From Planctomycetota bacterium (GTDB lineage Bacteria > Planctomycetota > Planctomycetia > Pirellulales > PLA5), in the NCBI GenBank assembly GCA_003576845.1, contig QEVJ01000045.1, positions 1-45,904 of the forward strand: a stretch of 45,904 nt of DNA, given 5' to 3'. This document shows positions 22,201 through 26,159 of this stretch, piece by piece (within the stretch, counting starts at the first letter, position 1; every line of letters starts with the position of its first letter). Under the pieces are notes generated by a model. It was not told the origin of the DNA, ran no database searches, and was given only the letters and a program-made list of their open reading frames with translations. The position numbers were made by a program, and so were the translations under genes.

Positions 22201-23283
22201 GTGATCTCGCCGCCGCTCGCCGTGGGCGTGTACAACGTCTCGGCGACGGCGACCGACGCGGCGGGAAACGTCGGTTCGGACGCCACGAACAACGAACTGA
22301 CGATTCAGAGCACGGGCGCGACCGCCGTGTCGTCGCTCCGCGTCACCGAGATCATGTACAACGCCGCCGCCCCCAGCGCGGCCGAAATCGCCGCGGGTTT
22401 CGCGACGGCCGGCGAGTTCGACTTCATCGAGCTGCTCAATTTGCACGCCACGCTGCCGATCGACTTGACCGGCGTTCGCTTTACCGTCGGAGTTACGTTC
22501 GACTTCACCGGCAGCGCGGTCACGTCGCTTGCCGCTGGCCAGCGGGTCGTGGTCGCGAAGAACCCGGCGGCGTTTGCGGTCCGCTATCGCAGCGGGGAGG
22601 CCCAAGTCGTCGGTCCGTACACCGGCAACCTCAACGACGACGGCGAATCGATTACGCTCGTCGATGCCGCCAGCGCGACGGTCCAGAACTTCACCTACGA
22701 CGACACGGGCGCCGGATGGCACCCGACGACCGACGGCGGCGGCAAGTCGCTCGTCATCCTCAACCCGAGCGGCGCGCTGGCCAACTGGAGCAGCGGCGCC
22801 GGTTATCGGCCCAGTCACGAGACGCACGGTTCGCCGGGCCGGGCGGACTACATGCACGGCGATTTGAACCTCGACAACGTCGTGGGCGTCGCCGACATCG
22901 GCCTGCTCAATGCACGCTTCGGCGCGGCGACGAACGGCGGACCGGCGGCGGGCGACTTCAATCGCGATGGCATTGTGAACCGCGCCGACGCGAGCATGTT
23001 GGCGGCACGGCTCGGCCGCAGCTTCACGCCGCCGCCCGGAAACCCGCCGCCGTCCCCGGAGGCGCCCAGTGCCGTGCTCGCGGCAGCCAGTCGCACGGCA
23101 CGCGACGCGGCCCTCGTCGACGAAACGGGCGCGCGGACCGTCTCGCGGCAGAATGCGATCCCCGTCCGCGCGATTCGGCGAGCGGCAACGGCGTCGGCGA
23201 TCGACGCCGCGATTTCCGCAACCACTAAAGACGGCGAGGCACTTACGACGTTGAGAGCGACACGCTCAATACGCCGCGCGTAA
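10234..23283 (+). CDS. Giant multidomain surface/secreted protein (LEPR-XLL, CotH-like, lamin-tail, Ig-like repeats, dockerin)
   Basis: About 4349 residues starting MSRSIRRALSQ; the frame is open further upstream, but this ATG places FEPLEQRQLLA, a planctomycete LEPR-XLL-type N-terminal motif, at 33-43. Rough order: five modules with a VYLNG-type motif and an AVEVHQ/SSD ending (149-254, 470-575, 749-856, 2123-2226, 3093-3200), some followed by cadherin-like segments; an SbsA-like Ig and an FnIII-like domain (940-1140); six lamin-tail domains (1141-1280, 1288-1430, 2746-2860, 2891-3010, 3219-3380, 4034-4205); a CotH kinase-like domain (1608-1986, with LRYRGASS and LLPHDLDTILG); a beta-helix (2269-2633); seven Ig-like repeats (3379-4026); and a dockerin-like calcium pair (4208-4260, GDLNLDNVVG and GDFNRDGIVN). 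It is probably exported and cell-surface bound. The dockerin suggests a cohesin partner not seen here. A role in adhesion or in building an outer layer is inference. Confidence 0.9.
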   Translation: MSRSIRRALSQIGHFSPSTRAKARPRQSARCRFEPLEQRQLLAVTANPDIYSTPQNTTLAAGEALAVPQRSTWSRFEGITRTGPTAAYPDANQLPTDWNDVGYNAANPSFGSWAAPAVAPFTAPLNSVDGLTGTQTLLNNNYTSGGNASLVTALFRTNFTAAAGANSGSGRVLCDDGCGVYVNGVEVFRSNLPAGTLAAGAEALNGNTNETQFLTFTFSGIPLAADNSNVFAVELHQSNPGSSDIGFDAELYVGDGSPGLLANDSLGSQSGALGVFYWDGVANQNTVTTTSGPAVDSISGQPAGSVTIGANGSFSFTPNAGYSGTAQFRYVIRDNTGPSNALVAIDVTGSDIPPTAVDDAYSVAEDGQLAVAVPSGGTVLVPRRSAWSYLDQIQNGTQQNPAVAAESYPTDAEGDPWYADNFNTATSTASIGAWQTGNGIFAGPLSGLAIGTGETLLDGIDDAANGTDNAVTTYLFRRTFNLSGAAGVNYLGVNLLSDDGGRLYINGTEVLRHLLPAGAIGTTTFATAAGDEANYLRFLVNVAGLLREGSNTIAYEVHQSAPDSSDAGFDLELTTASLLANDFDADGDPIASLSLVAGQGPTNGSLSINPTTGAFTYTPHANFSGTDRFQYAISAGGQSSAPATVTIDVAPSADNPTVVDETYSVDQSAVLAANLASFGANLGVGQSLVPLGSSWFYSDNGSNQTAINPTWKNLGFNPAGASGWSAAAAPAQFGFGEADQATTLATGATTYYFQRTFNVADASAIARLTLHAIRDDGIAVYLNGAEIVRDNLLPSAAFNQIADAQPDPENTLFSYLVDLASLPGGNPLVTGTNTLAVEVHQRPDAANDLSFDLALAAANGTFGVLANDRDSDGTALTATHNLVSGPAHAQSFTFNANGTFTYDPVNSYGGPDAFTYTVSDGNGGTAVGTVTINVVAPSFSVTSTTPSSGAMLTSPPSQLVVNFSTAVQSSSVAASDLTINGISATSVTINDADTVTFTLPGGLSAGMQEVSIPAGAVTSTGSATNSEFTGSFTLIAPPATNNVSPTNVTPSSATLRAAITDTGFQNPNLKLYWGNNDAGTSAAAWDNVIDLGTRDIGTYSAPISGLSSNTTYFYRALATNAAGATWASPTASFNTTTGVSVLPRINELLAQNSNSITDEDGSHEDWIEIHNPGTVARDLTGWYLTDDSLNLAKWQFPATSIPPDGYLIVWASNKNRATPGLPLHTNFRLSNGGEYLALVQPDGTTVVSSFDPFAALSADQSYGLTVDELSPTTFFPATPGAANLSSALVINEIMYHPTSENVLEEWIEVKNIGSQTVNTAGWRFTAGVDFTLPSVNVPAGGFLIVAADVAAFQAANPGFSGQVVGGWTGQLSNSGENVDLSDNFGQVVDTVDYADDGEWALRRSLPDEAVPSTSGWEWVAFHDGGALYDHDNDPGTALEFRSATLELVNPLLSNNRGQNWSSSATATGTPGAENSVASANIAPLILDVSQSPQIPRSTDVVHITADLRDELTAGVTASVFYRDASTQTPGAWIEVPMFDDGLHGDGAAGDREFGAMLPALAGGTIVEYYVRARDSGNRARTWPAPTDDFETQGANALYQVDDTVSLVDQQYFRLIMTEAERDRFENQSRQSDAQANVTFVAAFGGEVDTRHNAGLRYRGASSRTRNPPTMRLNLTADDPWNGQSQINLNSQYTHSQVAGSAIFRTAGQEAAEATAVQLRVNGANPANAGSPQWGSYVAMQVINSDFADSQFPDDPNGNAYRGLNHQAPLDYLGPNPGPYVGPYDKLTNASEADYNDIIQLTCELSRPNAPATTTCDSLDPTEPASFSIDRVAQVLNIDQWVEHIAIHTLLANNETTLANGFGDDYAMYRGVIDPRFVLLPHDLDTILGQGDQPGGTNDSIFRFANTPNIPNVARLMLHPEVLPRYYTALTRLIETTFSPAVLNPLLDNTLVNFVPQARIDAMKSFAAARNAYVLSQIPTSVSVNTTLPVVSGFPQSTTPATGLLTGTTNMLETSRVVVGGIEAVLNPQTGTWGLSGGMTTTILPAGSEWSYLDDGSDQDGEEDAGSGVPLRDPMDPTWFGSPLYDDSAWASGLAQLGYGEGDEATTINCGPSAPQCNAGNLTTSYFRHTLNVADPSQYTGLTLRLKRDDGAAVYLNGVEVARDLLAADAEFDTPASGTVGGADENTFFEFPVNPGLLVAGDNLIAVEVHQQGPTSSDISFDLELVATVPESTVGVPLKPGINRVLVQAFNADDAEVDHRTIDVWYEDGSVQNVSGTINANTTWTAAGGPYRLTGNVTVAAAATLTIEPGTTIYADPGFGITVGGRLVAEGMDGMHIRMRPNPGSTSAWGGIRFTNTTQDNRLAYVDMEHADSLGESIRATNSTISLDHITWSGTNSTALELANSSFRVTNSVFPTMTGTANDAAVNGNGIAAGGVAILQGNTFVALTGYNDAIKFTGGQRPGPILQVLDNEFLGGPDDAIDLFGADAHVEGNTFRGFHDTTADASSNAISAGANGGVASEATIARNFFHDNDHAVLVKDGSFATIQNNTIVGSTVAAVNFDEPSPVNPGLGALVEGTIFSGNAADFENVGSVQLAINQSLVSAAYLNRGVGNLNSATNAARIADPANDDFTLAPGSAAKGTGPAGLDMGGDVAPWAQIAGEPIGTTSSTTATLSVYGPGITHYRFSLDGGAFGAETPVATPINLSSLANGTHSVRVIGKNSAGVYQVIPDATVSRTWTVNTSLPSILITEVLASNVSAFNHEGTFPDAIELRNVGPSTVDLAGMMLSDDPAEPFKFVFPPNTLLASGARLVVFANDPDLTSGLHTGFNLSADGETLSLYHTFANGGGVADSVTFGIQLPNLSVGRDADGNWRLNAPTLGAANVAVTTGDPALLKINEWVAAQDFLLNDDFIELYNADTLPVDLGGLHLTDDPVARPGKHAITPLSFVAPGGWTLFRADDNAQAGANHTNFNLDRDGGMIGLFAADLSLIDQVLYIPQKDDVSQGRNGDGNPLFAFYSPPNLGQSNPSAGGQQVAVVSTYTDSWKYEQSGTDLGTAWRATGYNDTAWPSGGGLLYFENSDLPEPKTTQLTLTGDNSTYYFRRHFNLAANPADIDELRITTVLDDGAVIYLNGSEILRIRMNAGDPAYGDFANGTIGNADYEGPFVIPRSVFAPLLVAGDNVLAVEVHQGDAGSSDVVFGMRLETVITAEPPTSSIGDLLDHLRITEVNYNPTAGLQTEFIELVNTGPAPLPLSGVRLSNAVSFTFGDVVLAPGARTLVVEDLAAFTAHYGAGLPVAGDYDGSLSNGDENIELLLPEPYAAAIQDFTYSEVWYPSTDGDGATLVINDPAGLPGNWDVASSWHASFASGGTPGTAEQILSPVVTLGPLTTPDMSPPLSGTINTVVDSITVTIDGTRTFPAFINGLGAWSLFDDAIQPPLSTGDHTMFATAVNSQGSMSSTPVLLRIGSITPTVTVNTLVTNDATPPLSGTVSDPAAVIQVTVSGNTYPATNNGNGTWTLANNVISPALAQGTYNVAVTANVGGNIGTDATTNELTIDTTAPTVTINARTTNDTTPQLTGTVSDNSAVGSLVVRVTVNGNTYTATNNGNGTWTLADNTISPALAQGTYSVTVTATDLAGNVGTDATSNELVIDTLPPAVAILPRTTNDTTPQLTGTYSDNSSQAGIVIRVTVSGNTYTATNNGNGTWTLADNTIAPALAQGTYSVAVTATDPAGNVGTDITSNELVIDTTAPSVTVNARTTNDTTPQLTGTLSDNNGTAGVTILVNVNGSNYPVTNNGNGTWTLADNTIVTPLAQGTYNVTVTATDPAGNVGTDATNNELTIDTASPTVAINARTTNDTTPQLTGTVADNSAVATVVVRVTVNGNTYTATNNGNGTWTLPDNTISPPLAQGTYSVTITGTDVAGNVGTDGTANELVIDTTAPTITVNSLSTSDTTPPLSGTINDNAATIQVTVNGNTYPATNNGNGTWSLANNVISPPLAVGVYNVSATATDAAGNVGSDATNNELTIQSTGATAVSSLRVTEIMYNAAAPSAAEIAAGFATAGEFDFIELLNLHATLPIDLTGVRFTVGVTFDFTGSAVTSLAAGQRVVVAKNPAAFAVRYRSGEAQVVGPYTGNLNDDGESITLVDAASATVQNFTYDDTGAGWHPTTDGGGKSLVILNPSGALANWSSGAGYRPSHETHGSPGRADYMHGDLNLDNVVGVADIGLLNARFGAATNGGPAAGDFNRDGIVNRADASMLAARLGRSFTPPPGNPPPSPEAPSAVLAAASRTARDAALVDETGARTVSRQNAIPVRAIRRAATASAIDAAISATTKDGEALTTLRATRSIRRA
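20641..22310 (+). repeat. Six tandem ~280-base repeats encoding Ig-like domains
   Basis: Repeats start near 20641, 20909, 21199, 21481, 21769 and 22051. Each encodes a domain of about 89-96 residues sharing TNDTTPQLTGT, ATNNGNGTWTLADN, ALAQGTY and AGNVGTD. A diverged seventh copy precedes them (20371-20640). Long stretches are nearly identical at the DNA level, so copy number may change by recombination and assembly here can be unreliable. Confidence 0.9.
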
Positions 23284-24471
23284 TATCGACAGCAGGTCGT
23301 CGCGCGTCACCGGCCGCGGATTGACGCGGAGAATGCGTTTGACCGTGAATGCCTTTTCGGCAAACCCCGCAAGTTGCAATTCGGTCGCGCCGAGCACGCG
23401 CAACCGGCCGGGTACGCCGATATCGTCGCGCAATCGCGCGACGGCTTGAACCGCGACGGCCGCCGCTTCGGCATCGGACAGCCCGGCGACGTCTTCGCCC
23501 AAGAGCCGCGCGATGCGAGCCGTGCGTTCCAGGCACGCCGACTTATTGAAGTCCATTACATACGGCAGCAAGAGCCCGTTGCCCGCGCCGTGCGAGCAAT
23601 GCGTGGCGCCGCCGATCGGATACTCGAGCGCGTGAACGACGGCGACGCCGACGTTCGAGAAGGCCATGCCGGCGAGCGTCGCGGCCAGGGCCATGCCGTC
23701 GCGGGCTTCGAGGTCGCCGCCATCGGCGACCGCGCGCCGCAAAAACTTGCCGACCAGCTCGATCGCTCGTTCGGCGACGAGATCGCCCATCGGATGATGG
23801 CCCTGATAGACGGTGCGCTCGCCCTCCGGTAGCGGAAAGTCTTCGTTGGCGACCGCCGTCAAGGCTTCGACGGCGTGCGTCAGCGCGTCGATCCCGCTGT
23901 CGGCCGTAACCTCCGGCGGGCAGCTTACCGTAAGCAGCGGATCGACGAGGGCTACTCGCGGCCGCAGGAAGTTGCTCAAAATGCCGAACTTGGTGGCTTG
24001 CTCGGGATCGGAAAGGACCGACGCGGCGGAGACTTCCGAACCCGTGCCGGCGGTGGTCGGCACGCAGACGAGCGGCAACACCGGAGCGGGCACGACGCCG
24101 TCGCCCGCATAGTCGCGACACGTTCCGCCGTGGGCCAAGACCGTGGCCGTGATCTTGGCCAAGTCCATGTTGCTCCCGCCGCCGAGACCGAGGACGACGT
24201 CGGGCTTGAAGGCACGCCCGACGGCGACGCACTCTTCGGCGACGGAAACGCGCGGCTCCGGTTCGCCGCCAGCAAACAGCTCCACTTCGACGCCCGCCGC
24301 TGCGAGTGGCTGCGTAACGCGCTCGGCAATTCCAGCGCCGACGAGAATCTTGTCGGTCACGACCAAACAGCGCCGTCCGCCGAGCGAGCGCACGACCTCG
24401 CCAGTATGCGCGACAGCATCGCGGCCGAAGAGAAGTTGCCCAGCGGTGTGAAATGTCCAGGTGCTGCGCAT
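23266..24471 (-). CDS. Iron-containing (type III) alcohol dehydrogenase
   Basis: A NAD(P)-dependent, metal-requiring dehydrogenase. The start chosen is the ATG at 24471 (MRSTWTFHTAGQLLFG), which matches family N-termini and gives 401 residues; the open frame extends upstream only through a 7-bp repeat array. Visible features: the nucleotide-binding GLGGGSNMDLAK near 100, PTTAGTGSEVS near 140, and the metal-binding region with DALTHAVEA and HALEYPIGG...HCSHGAGN supplying Asp and His ligands. The family oxidises alcohols or reduces aldehydes; the substrate cannot be read from sequence. Its stop lies inside the 3' end of the giant surface-protein gene, an 18-base convergent overlap. It follows glgC on the same strand by about 60 bases. 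Confidence 0.9.
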   Translation of the reverse strand: MRSTWTFHTAGQLLFGRDAVAHTGEVVRSLGGRRCLVVTDKILVGAGIAERVTQPLAAAGVEVELFAGGEPEPRVSVAEECVAVGRAFKPDVVLGLGGGSNMDLAKITATVLAHGGTCRDYAGDGVVPAPVLPLVCVPTTAGTGSEVSAASVLSDPEQATKFGILSNFLRPRVALVDPLLTVSCPPEVTADSGIDALTHAVEALTAVANEDFPLPEGERTVYQGHHPMGDLVAERAIELVGKFLRRAVADGGDLEARDGMALAATLAGMAFSNVGVAVVHALEYPIGGATHCSHGAGNGLLLPYVMDFNKSACLERTARIARLLGEDVAGLSDAEAAAVAVQAVARLRDDIGVPGRLRVLGATELQLAGFAEKAFTVKRILRVNPRPVTRDDLLSILRAAY

Positions 24472-24493
24472 CGCGTATCCTAAATCCTCGAGT

Positions 24494-24545
24494 CTCGCGT
24501 CCCGAGCCCCGCGCCCCGAGCCCCGCGCCCCTAGCCCCGCGCCCC
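24494..24545. repeat. 7-bp tandem repeat array, unit CCCGNGC
   Basis: Units alternate CCCGAGC and CCCGCGC, seven bases apart, from about 24501 to 24542, with degenerate units before them. The variant unit CCCTAGC (24529-24535) provides the glgC stop codon on the minus strand. The array occupies the glgC-alcohol dehydrogenase gap. Confidence 0.85.
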
Positions 24546-25823
24546 TTCGAACCGCCACCCGTCCGAAAGCACCGCATCCTTCGGCACGCAGACGATGCCG
24601 TCGACGACCATCGCCTCGTTCGAGTCGGGCGTTTCGATGGCTTTGAGGTCGTTCGCCACGCGGCAGCTTGCGCCGATGCGGCAGTTCTTGTCGACGATCG
24701 CGCCTTCGACGAGCGTCCCCTTGCCGATGCCGATGGGCGGGCGATCGGCGGAATGCCCGTCGCCGGATTCGTAGAAATCGGCCCCGCAGACGACCGAATT
24801 GCGAATCTGCGCCCCGCGGCCGATGCGGCAGCGGACGCCGATCACGCTGTTCTCGATCATCACGTCCGGCTCGATGACGCAGCCGTCGGAGATCAGGCTG
24901 TTCTTGACGGTCACGCCGTCGAGCCGCGACGGCGGCAGGAACCGGGCGCGGGTGTAAATCGGCGATTCCGCTTCGGCCAGGTGAAACGGCGGGTTCGATC
25001 CGGCCAGGGCCAGGTTCGCTTCGTAAAACGACTTGATCGTGCCGATGTCTTCCCAGTAACCGTCGAACAGGTGCATCTGCACGCGGCGGCTGCGGATCGC
25101 GGCGGGAAAGACCTCCTTGCCGAAGTCCTGATAGTTCGTCTTATCGAGCACGTCGACGAGCGTTTTGCGGTTGAACAAGTAGATGCCCATGTTCGCGATG
25201 CAGTCGCGGCCGCGGCTTTCGATGCCGCGGGAATTGATCCACTCGGGATCGGTGCGAACCAGGTCGGCTTCTGCTTTGGTTTGCGGCTTTTCGAGAAAGC
25301 CGGTGACGCGGCCCGTGTCGTCCGACCGCATGATGCCGAGGGCGTGAACCTGGCTGCGGTCGACGGGCAATCCGGCGATCGTCACGTCGGCGTTGTTCGC
25401 TTCGTGCGTGGCGATCATCTGGCGATAGTCCATCCGGTAGAGCTGATCGCCGGAGAGAATCAGCACGTAATCGTGCGTCGACTCGTGAACGTAGCGGATG
25501 TTCTTGCGAACGGCGTCGGCCGTCCCTTCGTACCAGTTCGAGCCGGGGTCGTAGGTTTGCTGCGCGGCGAGAATCTCGACGTAACCGCCGTCGAAGGCAT
25601 CGAACTTGTACGTCCGCGAAATGTGGCGGTGCAGGCTGACCGAGAGGAACTGCGTCAGGACGTGAATCTGGTTCAGCCCGCTGTTGATGCAGTTCGACAG
25701 CGGAATGTCGATGAGCCGATACTTGCCGGCCAACGGCACGGCGGGCTTCGAGCGGAACTTGGTCAGCGGATAAAGCCGCGTGCCACGACCGCCGCCGAGA
25801 ACGAGGGTGAGAACGTTGGACAT
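24531..25823 (-). CDS. glgC: Glucose-1-phosphate adenylyltransferase (ADP-glucose pyrophosphorylase)
   Basis: Makes ADP-glucose from glucose-1-phosphate and ATP, the committed step of bacterial glycogen synthesis. The start is the ATG at 25823, giving MSNVLTLVLGGGRGTRLYPLT, the nucleotide-binding signature right at the N-terminus, and 430 residues, the usual length. Other family motifs: FRSKPAVPLAGKYRLIDIPLSN, NWYEGTADAVRKN, SGDQLYRMDY, ANMGIYLF, and a C-terminal left-handed beta-helix with hexapeptide-like turns (VIENSVIGVRCRIG). The open frame extends upstream but through a 7-bp repeat array, so those residues are not counted. The last residues and the stop come from another such array. No other glycogen gene is in the window. 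Confidence 0.95.
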   Translation of the reverse strand: MSNVLTLVLGGGRGTRLYPLTKFRSKPAVPLAGKYRLIDIPLSNCINSGLNQIHVLTQFLSVSLHRHISRTYKFDAFDGGYVEILAAQQTYDPGSNWYEGTADAVRKNIRYVHESTHDYVLILSGDQLYRMDYRQMIATHEANNADVTIAGLPVDRSQVHALGIMRSDDTGRVTGFLEKPQTKAEADLVRTDPEWINSRGIESRGRDCIANMGIYLFNRKTLVDVLDKTNYQDFGKEVFPAAIRSRRVQMHLFDGYWEDIGTIKSFYEANLALAGSNPPFHLAEAESPIYTRARFLPPSRLDGVTVKNSLISDGCVIEPDVMIENSVIGVRCRIGRGAQIRNSVVCGADFYESGDGHSADRPPIGIGKGTLVEGAIVDKNCRIGASCRVANDLKAIETPDSNEAMVVDGIVCVPKDAVLSDGWRFEGARG

Positions 25824-26159
25824 GACTGCGACGGGGAACGCTCGGTGATGGTGGCGAATGGAGCCGGCCTGCTCGGCAATGCCACAGAGGCCGCGCCGAC
25901 GGGTCCGCCATTGTACGGTCTTGGCGGTCGGGTGGGGAGCGTGGCTGAAAGGGACTGGGGACTGGGGACTGGGGACTGGGGACTGGGGGCGGGAGAATGC
26001 AGACGCGAAGCCGTGGCGTACGGTCACGTGGAACGCTCGGGAGGGCGGCGGCTGGCGGCAGGGCGCGAATGCCGGATGGGGCGCGCGTTCCCCCGCCGTG
26101 TATTCACGGCGGGATCAATGAGGCGGCGGGATCAATGATGCGGCGGGCGAAATCGCGCG
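25824..26159. other. Intergenic region upstream of glgC
   Basis: This 336-base gap holds a 7-bp repeat array (25953-25987) and a perfect 9-bp-stem hairpin (CCCGCCGTG, TATT loop, CACGGCGGG; 26092-26113). Next to the hairpin a short unit, GGCGGGATCAATGA, is repeated. The hairpin has no T run after it in the direction of the cytochrome-like gene, so it is not a clear terminator. No gene is seen. Confidence 0.6.
25953..25987. repeat. 7-bp tandem repeat array, five exact GACTGGG units
   Basis: Five perfect copies of GACTGGG run head to tail, followed by a degenerate G-rich stretch. The array sits 130 bases upstream of the glgC start. The same unit type is known among the short tandemly repeated (STRR) sequences of heterocystous cyanobacteria. 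Confidence 0.95.

Noticed and set aside
20371-22310. CRISPR array
   Set aside because: The repeats are about 280 bases long, in frame and encode Ig-like domains.
12859-22857. Several long open frames (370-700 codons) opposite or out of frame with the giant gene
   Set aside because: Arg-rich, low-complexity products of GC-rich third positions. The plus-strand frame from 10234 has continuous domain homology.
26092-26113. Terminator hairpin downstream of the DUF1549 gene
   Set aside because: A perfect stem but no T run on either side.
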